A program made the translations under genes and the position numbers. From Streptomyces xylophagus (lineage in GTDB: Bacteria; Actinomycetota; Actinomycetes; Streptomycetales; Streptomycetaceae), in assembly GCF_000716435.1 (NCBI RefSeq), contig NZ_JNWO01000018.1:101245-165244 (forward strand): a stretch of DNA of 64,000 nucleotides, in the 5' to 3' direction. Under the pieces are notes generated by a model. The model was not told the DNA's origin and searched no databases. It saw only the letters and a list, made by a program, of their open reading frames with translations. Shown here piece after piece: positions 43,308-51,483 of the stretch; position 1 is the stretch's first letter, and each line of letters starts with the position of its first letter.

Positions 43308-43494
43308 GATCCCGACACTCCGGGCCCACGATTGACATGCTCGCCCCGAGGTGTGAACGAGAGGTTCCCTGGGGGCAACATCCGTTGCGCCCGGCACGCG
43401 CGCACCATGGGCAACTCGGCGCGGTGCGGTATTAGTTGAAGAACAGTCAGGCGACGGAATCAAAGAATCGAAGAACAGTGAGGCGACGGACAGG

Positions 43495-43890
43495 TCAGCT
43501 GTCCCCGAATAACTCCGGTCCCGCACCCACCAGTTCGGGCAGCATCGCGCGGAAGCGGTCGTAGGCGGCACGACAGGTGGCATGCCGTTCGTACGTCCGC
43601 GCCGCCCCGGCGAGATGCCGCCCGGACGTCTCCCACACCACCCACACCCAGCCGCCGCCCGCGGTGCTGTGCTGGATGCCACCGCCCATCTCGGCATGCC
43701 GCGAACACAGCCTCACGAAGGCCGTACGACATCGTTCATGGCTGTCGTGCGAGGTCAACGACACCGCCACCGACCGCCCGTTGGGGGCGACCAGCCGCCA
43801 GCCGAACCCGCCCCGGCCGTCGATGTCGATCTGACATCTCATGCCCATCACCGCGACGACAGGTCTTGCCGCCTCGCCGGACCGCTCCAT
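43495..43890 (-). CDS. Tandem YegP-like (DUF1508) small protein
   Basis: The 131-residue protein holds two copies of the YegP/DUF1508 unit: FGWRLVAPNGRSVAVSLTSH followed by SHERCRTAFVRLC, and WVWVVWETSGRHLAGAARTY followed by RHATCRAAYDRFRAML. Each unit normally binds as a small beta-beta-alpha repeat of unknown role. The Cys in each C-R-x-A-[FY] motif is conserved between copies. It lies 187 nt upstream of pstC on the same strand. Confidence 0.75.
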   Translation of the reverse strand: MERSGEAARPVVAVMGMRCQIDIDGRGGFGWRLVAPNGRSVAVSLTSHDSHERCRTAFVRLCSRHAEMGGGIQHSTAGGGWVWVVWETSGRHLAGAARTYERHATCRAAYDRFRAMLPELVGAGPELFGDS

Positions 43891-44025
43891 GTCCCCACCC
43901 CTAGCCGCCCATTGATGAGTAAAACCCGCAGGTACGGCGCTATGGACGGCATCAGCAATCTACTGAGACGGAGATGAACGGCACGAGACAAAAGTGACTG
44001 CCGGGCACACGCTTCATGTCGAAGT

Positions 44026-44048
44026 ATCCCCTAGGTAACCCCTAGGAC
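44026..44048. repeat. Tandem CCCCTAGG repeat
   Basis: ATCCCCTAGGTAACCCCTAGG: two copies of CCCCTAGG, 12 nt apart, in the 250-nt gap 43891-44140 that otherwise has no gene. Confidence 0.5.
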
Positions 44049-44056
44049 AGGCACAG

Positions 44057-44093
44057 GGAAAGCGCTCACCTCGCACTCTGGACAACGTTGCCA
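44057..44093. promoter_or_regulatory. LacI-type operator-like palindromes without an obvious target
   Basis: GGAAAGCGCTCACC (44057-44070) and TGGACAACGTTGCCA (44079-44093) both have the central CG-containing dyads (AGCGCT; CAACGTTG) typical of LacI-family sites in Streptomyces sugar operons. No gene starts just downstream on the plus strand, and no sugar gene is nearby. Confidence 0.45.
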
Positions 44094-44140
44094 ATAGGGG
44101 GATGGAAGCGTCGGCATGGGGGCACCGCCCCGCACAGCGG

Positions 44141-45805
44141 TCAGGACAGCCACCGGGTGACGAGCAGCGCGATCCAGGCGATACCGAGGACCGCGGCGAA
44201 CGGCCACAGCGGGCGCCCGCGGTCCTTCTCGTCGCTCTCGCCCGTGGGGCGCAGGGCGGGGTCGGCGATCATGGCGGAGAGTTCGGCGGCCAACGCGTCG
44301 TAGGGGTGGGTGAGTTGGCGTTTGCGTTGCAGCCAGGGCCAGCGAGGGGCGGAGACGTCCCAGTGGTCGCCGTCGCGCATCCGCAGCTGCAGCTCGATCG
44401 CTTCACGGCGGGCCGAGCGGAGGTCGGCCCAGGGGACGTGACGCGGTCGGCGCAGACCGTTCAGCCAGATGCCGGTGCGGTCGGCGGTGATGCGCCAGCG
44501 CAGTTTCCGGGGGACGAGGGTGGCGCCGGCGAGACCACCGAGGAACAGCACGGTCCCGTCCCAGGGGCCCGGGTCGGCCACGACCCAGAGGACCCAGGCG
44601 GCCCACTGCACCACCAGGAAGGTGGCCAGCCAGTCCACCGGCCCCGCCCGCCAGCGCCGCACCGGCACCACGGTGATCCCGGCCCGCACGGTCGCGGCGA
44701 GCTCCTCGTCCAGGGCCTTCCGGACCGCCGCCCGCTCCTCCCGGGCGAGCCGCCGCCGCACGGTGCCCTCCGGCATCGGTCGTACGGGCCCGGTCGACCA
44801 CTGCGCCACCGGCGGCTCATCGGGCTTCTCCGGCGCGGTGAGCAGCAGGATCTCGGCGCCGTCGTAGGGAGTGCCGTAGAGGACGGCCTCGCGCAAGGGG
44901 GCTGGACCGGCGGCCGCGGCCGCGTCAAGGAGTTCCTCCAGCTCCCCCCGCACCGCCTCGTCGTCCTTGTCGTCCCCTTCCCCCTCGTCTTCCCCCTCGT
45001 CGTCGCGTGCCGCCCTCGTCGCGACCGTGAACAGCGGCCGTAGCGCCTCCGTGTCGTCCGTCGCGTAGATCACGGCGTCCTCGTGGTCGTCCTTGCCGAC
45101 GAGGACGCGCAGTACGGGTGCGGGTGCGGTGCGCAGGGCGATTGCCCGGCGCCTGCCGAGGGTGCCGGAGAGGAGCAGGGTGAGGGCCAGGCCGAGCGTG
45201 AACAGGCCCTCCGCGAGCGCCAGTCGGCGGTCGTCCGCCGAGTGCCACAGGCCGGAGCCGGCGAGCAGGACGACACCGGGTACGGCCAGCACGGCCCCGG
45301 ACTTGAGGAACAGCCCGCCCCGCCGCATCGGACCGTCCGGGTCCGGCGGTACCGCCGTGACCCCGTCGGTCGCGGCCAGGGCGCTCCGCCGCTGGCGACC
45401 ACGCGCGCGTGCCCGTAGTTCGGTGGCCGTCACGGAGGCCAGGACCAGCAGGGCGGCGCACACCAGGACCGGCCACGACAGCCCGCTCCCCCGCACCGCC
45501 ACCACGACGACCAGGACGGCGGCGGAGAGTCGTACGGCCTCGGGGCGCCACAGCCACCAGACGACCTGGAGCGGCAGCAGCGCGATCAGCTCCGGAGGCA
45601 GATCCGTCGCCGCCAGCAGGCCGAAGGCGGCCAACACGGCGCACCAGACGGCCAGTTCGACAGCCCAGCGGCGCGGCCGTACCGGCACCCACCACGGCAC
45701 CACCGCACCGGCCCACGCGCGCGCGTGCTCGCCGTTCCAGTCGACGCACCCGTCGGGTATCGCGGAGGCGGGCAGCAGCGCGGGCTCTTGGACGTTCGTG
45801 GTCAT
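44141..45805 (-). CDS. Integral membrane protein with PH-like C-terminal domain
   Basis: The 554-residue protein has several hydrophobic segments in the first 230 residues (WAVELAVWCAVLAAFGLLAA; WPVLVCAALLVLASVTATEL; GLFTLGLALTLLLSGTL), an acidic linker (DDEGEDEGEGDDKDDE), two more helices near residue 400, and a C-terminal bPH-like domain (WRITADRTGIWLNGLRRPRHVPWADLRS), then a final helix. It is in line with the PH-domain gene at 45875, and they probably work together at the membrane. Function unknown. Confidence 0.85.
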   Translation of the reverse strand: MTTNVQEPALLPASAIPDGCVDWNGEHARAWAGAVVPWWVPVRPRRWAVELAVWCAVLAAFGLLAATDLPPELIALLPLQVVWWLWRPEAVRLSAAVLVVVVAVRGSGLSWPVLVCAALLVLASVTATELRARARGRQRRSALAATDGVTAVPPDPDGPMRRGGLFLKSGAVLAVPGVVLLAGSGLWHSADDRRLALAEGLFTLGLALTLLLSGTLGRRRAIALRTAPAPVLRVLVGKDDHEDAVIYATDDTEALRPLFTVATRAARDDEGEDEGEGDDKDDEAVRGELEELLDAAAAAGPAPLREAVLYGTPYDGAEILLLTAPEKPDEPPVAQWSTGPVRPMPEGTVRRRLAREERAAVRKALDEELAATVRAGITVVPVRRWRAGPVDWLATFLVVQWAAWVLWVVADPGPWDGTVLFLGGLAGATLVPRKLRWRITADRTGIWLNGLRRPRHVPWADLRSARREAIELQLRMRDGDHWDVSAPRWPWLQRKRQLTHPYDALAAELSAMIADPALRPTGESDEKDRGRPLWPFAAVLGIAWIALLVTRWLS

Positions 45806-45874
45806 GACATCCCAGAGGGGTGGGGTGGGGAGATGCGAGAACGGGGGGTGCGAGTGCGGGGAATGCCCGTCCGG

Positions 45875-46567
45875 TCAGCCCGTCGCCAGCAGGATCGCCA
45901 GGAGTACGGCCCCCGCGACCGCCGGCGCGATCACCTCGTACGCCCAGCGCACCGTGACCTCACCCTGCGCCGACTCCGCCTGCTCCCGGTTCTCCAGCAG
46001 CTCGCGCAGATCGGCCATGATCTGGTCGGACTCCGCCCGCGTGGACCCGCCCGGCACGGCGCCGCCCCGCATGGCACTGCCGGCTCCCATCCCGCCGCCG
46101 AACCCGCCGAGCCCGCCGCCGAAGCCCAGGCCGCCCGACCTGCCGCGCTGCGCGCCCGCCGCCTCCGCCGCGGCCCGTGCCTCGCGCCGCGACGCCTTCT
46201 TGCGGGCGCGCAGCGAGACGGGGACCGCCCACAGCTGGAACTTGGCGCCGGACTTCGTGACCACCTCGTTCGAGAACCCCGACCGCAGCGAGGCGATCTC
46301 TCCCCACGGCAGCACGACGACCCTGAACGGGTTGCGCACGCGCAGCCGGTCCTGGCCCGCGAACACCGCGGGGCGCAGCGTGAAGGCCGCGACCACCGGT
46401 ACGACGAGGATCAGGCCCGCGAGTGCCAGCCACGGCGTGCGGCCGTGGCCGGACGCGAGGGCGTCGATGCCGAGCCAGAGGGCGATGCCGAGCAGCAGGA
46501 CGCCGCCGATGAGGCCCATGGGTGAGCGGTAGATCAGGTCTTTGGCGTCGGGGGGCGGGGTCGTCAT
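45875..46567 (-). CDS. PH domain-containing membrane protein
   Basis: The 230-residue protein has two N-terminal helices (GLIGGVLLLGIALWLGIDAL; WLALAGLILVVPVVAAFTL), a bacterial PH domain (DRLRVRNPFRVVVLPWGEIA and GAKFQLWAVPVSLRARKK), a Gly/Met-rich linker (GFGGGLGGFGGGMGAGSAM) and a C-terminal helix. In S. coelicolor a PH protein of this kind lies next to deoC as I recall. It is 69 nt upstream of the larger protein gene, same strand, so one operon is likely. Confidence 0.88.
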   Translation of the reverse strand: MTTPPPDAKDLIYRSPMGLIGGVLLLGIALWLGIDALASGHGRTPWLALAGLILVVPVVAAFTLRPAVFAGQDRLRVRNPFRVVVLPWGEIASLRSGFSNEVVTKSGAKFQLWAVPVSLRARKKASRREARAAAEAAGAQRGRSGGLGFGGGLGGFGGGMGAGSAMRGGAVPGGSTRAESDQIMADLRELLENREQAESAQGEVTVRWAYEVIAPAVAGAVLLAILLATG

Positions 46568-46634
46568 GGTGCCGATTGTGCCTCAGGGCTGCGCCGTCTC
46601 GTCGTTGGGGACCTGTGCGTTCGCGACTGCGGGT

Positions 46635-46696
46635 GCGTTGTGGTTGCTCGCGCCCACGCGGCGGAGCCGCATATCGAAACAGCCCCGCGCCCCTTA
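46635..46696 (+). repeat. Intergenic repeat, family 2
   Basis: Third copy, with CGCCCACGCGGCGGAGCCGC and ACAGCCCCGCGCCCCTTAGG, just upstream of the deoC promoter and 68 nt from the divergent PH-protein start. Confidence 0.75.
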
Positions 46697-46727
46697 GGTA
46701 GGTCCACTTGCCCGGGGTGTACAGCTG

Positions 46728-46739
46728 CTACGCGCGTAG
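46728..46739. promoter_or_regulatory. Nucleoside-regulon palindrome, site 2
   Basis: CTACGCGCGTAG directly before a -10-like TATGCT (46741-46746), with the GTG start of deoC 6 nt later. A bound protein would cover the core promoter. Confidence 0.75.
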
Positions 46740-46752
46740 ATATGCTCGTCTG

Positions 46753-47715
46753 GTGACCATGCCCACCAACGCACCCACAGCACACGCTCTCGGCGACGTC
46801 ACCGCCTCCGACAGCACGCTGCGCCGTTTCCTCCACGGGCTGCCCGGCGTCGACGCGGTCGGCCTGGAGGCGCGTGCCGCCTCGCTCGGGACCCGTTCCA
46901 TCAAGACCACCGCGAAGGCGTACGCCATCGACCTCGCCATCTCGATGGTCGATCTGACGACGCTGGAAGGCGCGGACACCCCCGGCAAGGTCCGGGCGCT
47001 CGGCGCCAAGGCGGTCCGCCCCGACCCGACCGACCGGACGAGCCCCTCGACCGCGGCCGTCTGTGTCTATCCCGACATGGTGGCCACCGCCAAGGAGGCC
47101 GTCGCCGGTTCCTCCGTGAAGGTCGCCTCCGTCGCCACCGCCTTCCCGGCCGGCCGCGCCGCGCTCGACGTGAAGCTGGCCGACGTGCGCGACGCGGTTG
47201 CCGCGGGCGCCGACGAGATCGACATGGTCATCGACCGCGGGGCGTTCCTCGCGGGCAAATACATGAAGGTCTACGACGAGATCGTCGCCGTGAAGGAGGC
47301 CTCGGGCGCCGCGCGCCTGAAGGTCATCTTCGAGACCGGCGAGTTGTCCACGTACGACAACATCCGCCGCGCCTCCTGGCTCGGCATGCTCGCCGGCGCG
47401 GACTTCATCAAGACGTCGACGGGCAAGGTCGCCGTCAACGCCACACCCGCGAACACCCTGTTGATGCTGGAAGCCGTACGGGACTTCCGCGAGCAGACCG
47501 GCATCCAGGTCGGTGTGAAGCCCGCGGGCGGTATCCGTACCTCCAAGGACGCCGTCAAGTTCCTGGTCATCGTCAACGAGACGGCGGGCGAGGACTGGCT
47601 GGACAACCACTGGTTCCGCTTCGGCGCGTCCTCGCTCCTGAACGACCTGCTGATGCAGCGTCAGAAGCTGGCCACCGGCCGCTACTCCGGCCCCGACTAC
47701 GTGACGGTGGACTGA
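46753..47715 (+). CDS. deoC: Deoxyribose-phosphate aldolase
   Basis: The roughly 320-residue enzyme splits 2-deoxyribose-5-phosphate to glyceraldehyde-3-phosphate and acetaldehyde. The Schiff-base Lys lies in VGVKPAGGIRTSKDAVKFLV and the other active residues in DEIDMVIDRGAFLAG and LKVIFETGEL. There is an N-terminal helix-rich extension of about 60 residues relative to the E. coli form. GTG at 46753 or ATG at 46759 are possible; neither has a ribosome site, and the -10 hexamer 6 nt upstream indicates a leaderless mRNA. The next gene starts 6 nt after the stop. Confidence 0.95.
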   Translation: MTMPTNAPTAHALGDVTASDSTLRRFLHGLPGVDAVGLEARAASLGTRSIKTTAKAYAIDLAISMVDLTTLEGADTPGKVRALGAKAVRPDPTDRTSPSTAAVCVYPDMVATAKEAVAGSSVKVASVATAFPAGRAALDVKLADVRDAVAAGADEIDMVIDRGAFLAGKYMKVYDEIVAVKEASGAARLKVIFETGELSTYDNIRRASWLGMLAGADFIKTSTGKVAVNATPANTLLMLEAVRDFREQTGIQVGVKPAGGIRTSKDAVKFLVIVNETAGEDWLDNHWFRFGASSLLNDLLMQRQKLATGRYSGPDYVTVD

Positions 47716-47721
47716 TCCATC

Positions 47722-49155
47722 ATGGCTACTTTTGAGTACGCACCGGCGCCCGAGTCCCGCGCCGTCGTCGACATCGCGCCCTCCTACGGCCTGTTCATCG
47801 ACGGCGAGTTCACCGAGGCCGCCGACGGCAAGGTCTTCAAGACCGTCTCCCCCTCCACCGAGGAGGTCCTCTCCGAGATCGCCCAGGCGGGCGAGGCGGA
47901 CGTCGACCGCGCGGTGAAGGCCGCCCGCAAGGCCTTCGAGAAGTGGTCGGCACTGCCCGGCTCCGAGCGCGCCAAGTACCTGTTCCGCATCGCCCGGATC
48001 ATCCAGGAGCGGAGCCGCGAACTGGCCGTCCTGGAAACCCTGGACAACGGCAAGCCCATCAAGGAGACGAGGGACGCGGACCTCCCCCTGGTCGCCGCGC
48101 ACTTCTTCTACTACGCGGGCTGGGCCGACAAGTTGGACCACGCCGGCTTCGGCGCGAACCCGCAGCCCCTCGGCGTCGCGGGCCAGGTCATCCCCTGGAA
48201 CTTCCCGCTCCTGATGCTGGCGTGGAAGATCGCCCCGGCGCTGGCGACAGGCAACACGGTGGTGTTGAAGCCGGCCGAGACGACCCCTCTCTCCGCACTC
48301 TTCTTCGCGGACATCTGCCGCCAGGCCGGCCTCCCCAAGGGTGTCGTCAACATCCTTCCGGGATACGGCGATTCGGGCGCCGCGCTCGTCGCGCACCCGG
48401 ACGTCAACAAGGTCGCGTTCACCGGCTCCACGGCGGTCGGCAAGGCGATCGCGCGCCAGGTGGCCGGTACGACCAAGAAGGTCACCCTCGAACTCGGCGG
48501 CAAGGGCGCGAACATCGTCTTCGACGACGCTCCCATCGACCAGGCGGTGGAGGGGATCGTCACCGGCATCTTCTTCAACCAGGGCCAGGTCTGCTGCGCG
48601 GGCAGCCGACTGCTGGTCCAAGAGTCCATCCAGGACGAGCTGTTGGACTCCCTGAAGCGCAGGCTCTCCACGCTCCGCCTCGGCGACCCGCTCGACAAGA
48701 ACACGGACATCGGCGCGATCAACTCCGCCGAGCAGCTCTCCCGCATCACCACGCTCGTCGAACAGGGCGAGGCGGAGGGCGCCGAGCGCTGGTCCCCGTC
48801 CTGCGAACTCCCGTCCTCCGGCTACTGGTTCGCCCCGACGCTCTTCACGAACGTCACCCAGGCGCACACCATCGCCCGCGACGAGATCTTCGGCCCGGTG
48901 CTGTCGGTGCTGACCTTCCGCACGCCCGAGGAGGCGGTCGCGAAGGCCAACAACAGCCAGTACGGCCTCTCCGCCGGCATCTGGACCGAGAAAGGCTCCC
49001 GCATCCTCGCGGTCGCGAGCAAGCTGCGCGCGGGTGTCATCTGGTCCAACACGTTCAACAAGTTCGACCCGACCTCGCCGTTCGGCGGCTACAAGGAGTC
49101 GGGCTTCGGCCGCGAGGGCGGTCGCCACGGCCTGGAGGCGTACCTCGATGTCTGA
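47722..49155 (+). CDS. Aldehyde dehydrogenase, catalytic subunit type
   Basis: The 477-residue NAD-dependent aldehyde dehydrogenase has VIPWNFPLLMLAWKIAPALA, FTGSTAVGKAIA, catalytic Glu in VTLELGGKGANIVF, catalytic Cys in FFNQGQVCCAGSRLLV, and the C-terminal PFGGYKESGFGREGG. Right after deoC, it is well placed to oxidise the acetaldehyde released by the aldolase. It overlaps the next gene by 8 nt. The closest family appears to be the ALDH16-type, given the partner gene. Confidence 0.94.
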   Translation: MATFEYAPAPESRAVVDIAPSYGLFIDGEFTEAADGKVFKTVSPSTEEVLSEIAQAGEADVDRAVKAARKAFEKWSALPGSERAKYLFRIARIIQERSRELAVLETLDNGKPIKETRDADLPLVAAHFFYYAGWADKLDHAGFGANPQPLGVAGQVIPWNFPLLMLAWKIAPALATGNTVVLKPAETTPLSALFFADICRQAGLPKGVVNILPGYGDSGAALVAHPDVNKVAFTGSTAVGKAIARQVAGTTKKVTLELGGKGANIVFDDAPIDQAVEGIVTGIFFNQGQVCCAGSRLLVQESIQDELLDSLKRRLSTLRLGDPLDKNTDIGAINSAEQLSRITTLVEQGEAEGAERWSPSCELPSSGYWFAPTLFTNVTQAHTIARDEIFGPVLSVLTFRTPEEAVAKANNSQYGLSAGIWTEKGSRILAVASKLRAGVIWSNTFNKFDPTSPFGGYKESGFGREGGRHGLEAYLDV

Positions 49156-50032
49156 TCGACTCTCTGTCTTCAAGACCTACAAGCTGTACGTCGGGGGCAA
49201 GTTCCCCCGTAGCGAGAGCGGCCGGGTGTACGAGGTGACCGACTCCAAGGGCAAGTGGCTCGCGAACGCACCGCAGGCCTCCCGCAAGGACGCCCGTGAC
49301 GCGGTCGTAGCAGCGCGCAAGGCGTTCGGCGGCTGGTCCGGCGCGACGGCGTACAACCGGGGTCAGATCCTCTACCGCATCGCCGAGATGCTGGAGGGCC
49401 GCAAGGACCAGTTCGTACGCGAAGTCGCGGACGCGGAGGGCCTGTCGAAGTCCAAGGCCGCTGCCGTGGTCGACGCGGCGATCGACCGCTGGGTCTGGTA
49501 CGCGGGCTGGACCGACAAGATCGCGCAGGTGGTCGGCGGCGCGAACCCGGTGGCGGGCCCGTACTTCAACCTGTCGTCTCCCGAGCCGACGGGAGTGGTC
49601 ACCGTCCTGGCACCCCAGGAGTCCTCGTTCCTGGGCCTGATCTCGGTCGTCGCCCCGGTGATCGCGACCGGCAACACGGTCATCGTCATCGCGAGCGAGA
49701 ACTCCCCGCTCCCCGCACTGTCGCTGGGCGAGGTACTGGCCACCTCCGACCTGCCCGGCGGCGTCGTCAACGTCCTGTCCGGCAAGACGGCGGAGATCGC
49801 CGCCCCCCTCGCCGCGCACCAGGACGTCAACGCGATCGACCTCGCGGGCGCGGACGAAGTACTGGCGAAGGACCTGGAAATCGCAGCGGCCGACAACCTC
49901 AAGCGAGTCCTCCGTCCACAGCCTGTGGATTACACGGAGACTCCGGGCACAGAGCGCCTGACGGCCTTCTTGGAAACGAAGACGGTCTGGCATCCGACGG
50001 GTTCGCTGGGAGTCGGGGGCTCGTCCTACTGA
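49148..50032 (+). CDS. Half-length aldehyde dehydrogenase-like protein lacking the catalytic domain
   Basis: The 294-residue protein matches the NAD-binding half of aldehyde dehydrogenases (KLYVGGKFPRSESGRVYEV; RKAFGGWSGATAYNRGQILY; LAPQESSFLGLISVVAPVIA; LPGGVVNVLSG) but ends before the region with the Cys nucleophile, and the conserved PWNFP is replaced by PQESS. The ORF is intact with a normal stop and starts inside the preceding gene. ALDH16 proteins are fusions of an active ALDH with a second, often inactive ALDH domain; this pair looks like the unfused form. It is probably structural or regulatory. Confidence 0.88.
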   Translation: MSDRLSVFKTYKLYVGGKFPRSESGRVYEVTDSKGKWLANAPQASRKDARDAVVAARKAFGGWSGATAYNRGQILYRIAEMLEGRKDQFVREVADAEGLSKSKAAAVVDAAIDRWVWYAGWTDKIAQVVGGANPVAGPYFNLSSPEPTGVVTVLAPQESSFLGLISVVAPVIATGNTVIVIASENSPLPALSLGEVLATSDLPGGVVNVLSGKTAEIAAPLAAHQDVNAIDLAGADEVLAKDLEIAAADNLKRVLRPQPVDYTETPGTERLTAFLETKTVWHPTGSLGVGGSSY

Positions 50033-50053
50033 GCAGGCCGCAGGCCGCTCAGT

Positions 50054-50086
50054 AGGGGCGCGGGGAACTGCGCGACCAGCCACAAC
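50054..50086 (-). repeat. Intergenic repeat, family 1
   Basis: AGGGGCGCGGGGAACTGCGC then GACCAGCCACAAC; the reverse of the arm at 24612. It lies 22 nt after the stop of the half ALDH gene, between convergent genes. Confidence 0.8.
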
Positions 50087-50137
50087 CGGACGCGCACCCG
50101 GCAACGAGACCGCAGCTCCCCGCCCCTCCCCCGCACC

Positions 50138-50542
50138 TCACCCCCCGAGCACCCCCAGCGCCTGCCCCACCACAGGAATCCTGCTGATCGACTCCGCCTC
50201 CGCAACAGGCCCGGTCAGCATCTGCGAAGCAACCGGCTGGAAGTCGGCGAGCTGGGTCGCAACCCCGTTATCGAGGGGATCAACACCCGTCCCCGCGAGC
50301 GGATTCGGCTTGAGCCCCGCAACCGGCCCGGTGACATAACCGACCGTGCCGGTGACCGCGCCAAGCCCCGCCGCGGGGTCGATCTTGCCCAAAGACGTGG
50401 GCCGCGTCCGCATCACGTCGACGACCGGCGCGGTGTCCGCGGCGGCGCTCGCCGCGCCCGCGCCCAGGGCGACTCCGGCGGTCGCGAGGGCGACCAGGGC
50501 GCGCTGGGCGGTCGGGTGCTGGGGGGACGTGTGTCGTGCCAT
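50138..50542 (-). CDS. Small secreted Ala/Gly-rich protein
   Basis: The 134-residue protein has a signal peptide (ALVALATAGVALGAGAASAA) and a low-complexity mature part with repeated Leu-Gly/Pro-Val motifs (LGKIDPAAGLGAVTGTVGYV; GPVAGLKPNPLAGTG). It resembles in style the secreted protein encoded at 56428. ATG at 50542 gives a clean signal peptide. No family or function recognised. Confidence 0.8.
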   Translation of the reverse strand: MARHTSPQHPTAQRALVALATAGVALGAGAASAAADTAPVVDVMRTRPTSLGKIDPAAGLGAVTGTVGYVTGPVAGLKPNPLAGTGVDPLDNGVATQLADFQPVASQMLTGPVAEAESISRIPVVGQALGVLGG

Positions 50543-50669
50543 TGCTGGTGCCACCTTCTGGTGCGCAGGGTAATCAGGTCAGCACGAAGGGTAGTTGAGG
50601 TGTGATGCGCACTCCAAAGCCGACCCGCGGGGTCGGCAGGACGTACGGAATACGTCAAACTGGTGTCCC

Positions 50670-51317
50670 GTGAGCATCCTTTCCCCGTCACCGGCCCGTG
50701 TCGTGCTGCTGTGCGGCCCCTCGGGTTCCGGCAAGTCCCTCGTCTCCGCCCGGTCCGGCCTGCCCGTGCTGCGGCTCGACGACTTCTACAAAGAGGGCGA
50801 CGACCCGACGTTGCCGCTGGTGGCGGGGAGTGCGGACATCGACTGGGACCACCCCGACTCGTGGGACGCGGACGTGGCGGTCGCCGCGATCGTCGAACTG
50901 TGCCGCACGGGTCGTACGGACGTGCCGGTCTACGACATCTCGCTCAGCGCCCGTACGGGCACGGAGGCGGTCGATGTGGGCCGGACCCCGCTGTTCATAG
51001 CGGAGGGCATCTTCGCCGCCGAGGTCATCACCCGCTGCCAGGAGCTGGGTGTCCTCGCGGACGCGCTGTGCCTGAGCCGGGGCCCGGTGCGCACGTTCCG
51101 GCGCCGGTTCCTGCGGGATCTCAGGGAAGGCCGTAAGTCCGTGGCGTTCCTGCTGCGGCGCGGCTGGCGGCTGATGCGGCTGGAGCGCTCGATCGTGGCC
51201 CGCCAGACCGGCCTCGGCGCGTACGCCTGCGACAAGGACGAGGCGCTGGGGCGGCTCGCAGCGGCGGCGGTGGGCCGGCGCCCGGCACGGACGACTCCAG
51301 CGACCTCCCCCTCGTAG
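50670..51317 (+). CDS. Uridine kinase-like P-loop protein
   Basis: The 215-residue protein has Walker A LLCGPSGSGKS, a kinase-like LRLDDFYKEGDDPTLPLV, DIDWDHPDSWD, VPVYDISLSARTG and a Walker B-like LFIAEGIFA, all in the order of uridine kinases and phosphoribulokinase-like NTPases. The C-terminal half is basic (RTFRRRFLRDLREGRKSVAF). Salvage of uridine or cytidine is the likely task. GTG at 50670 is chosen; its ribosome site is weak. Confidence 0.87.
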   Translation: MSILSPSPARVVLLCGPSGSGKSLVSARSGLPVLRLDDFYKEGDDPTLPLVAGSADIDWDHPDSWDADVAVAAIVELCRTGRTDVPVYDISLSARTGTEAVDVGRTPLFIAEGIFAAEVITRCQELGVLADALCLSRGPVRTFRRRFLRDLREGRKSVAFLLRRGWRLMRLERSIVARQTGLGAYACDKDEALGRLAAAAVGRRPARTTPATSPS

Positions 51318-51325
51318 AACAAAAA

Positions 51326-51366
51326 GAGCGGGACTGGACGGACCCCCCGGCCCTCCAGTCCCGCTC
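51326..51366. terminator. Bidirectional terminator between uridine kinase-like and sigQ genes
   Basis: A perfect 13-bp stem (GAGCGGGACTGGA at 51326-51338, TCCAGTCCCGCTC at 51354-51366) with a 15-nt loop, preceded by AACAAAAA, which provides the T run for the minus-strand transcript. Confidence 0.85.
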
Positions 51367-51372
51367 CCTCAT

Positions 51373-51480
51373 TCCCCCGTGGTACTTCCCCCGTGATCCC
51401 CCCAGGACCCCGTCGGCGCCCCCCAGCGCCGATCCCCCGTGGTCCCCTTGGTGCTTCCCCGTTACCTACTTCCCCCCCAA
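51373..51480 (-). other. G-tract-rich 3' region of the sigQ transcript
   Basis: Read on the minus strand, this gap contains at least nine runs of four or more G, among them three copies of CACGGGGG (two ACCACGGGGG, one ATCACGGGGG), and TTGGGGGGGAAG. It has no ORF. The strand could form G-quadruplexes. The same CACGGGGGA motif recurs inside the sigQ coding start. Confidence 0.5.
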
Positions 51481-51483
51481 CCC

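Noticed and set aside
43348..43358. PHO-box-like GTTCACACCTC (minus strand) upstream of pstC
   Set aside because: Streptomyces PHO boxes are at least two 11-bp direct repeats; the neighbouring unit (GGGAACCTCTC) matches at only about half the positions, so PhoP control is not supported.
46564..49173. 869-codon minus-strand ORF
   Set aside because: Shadow of deoC and the aldehyde dehydrogenase genes; no family motif in the frame.
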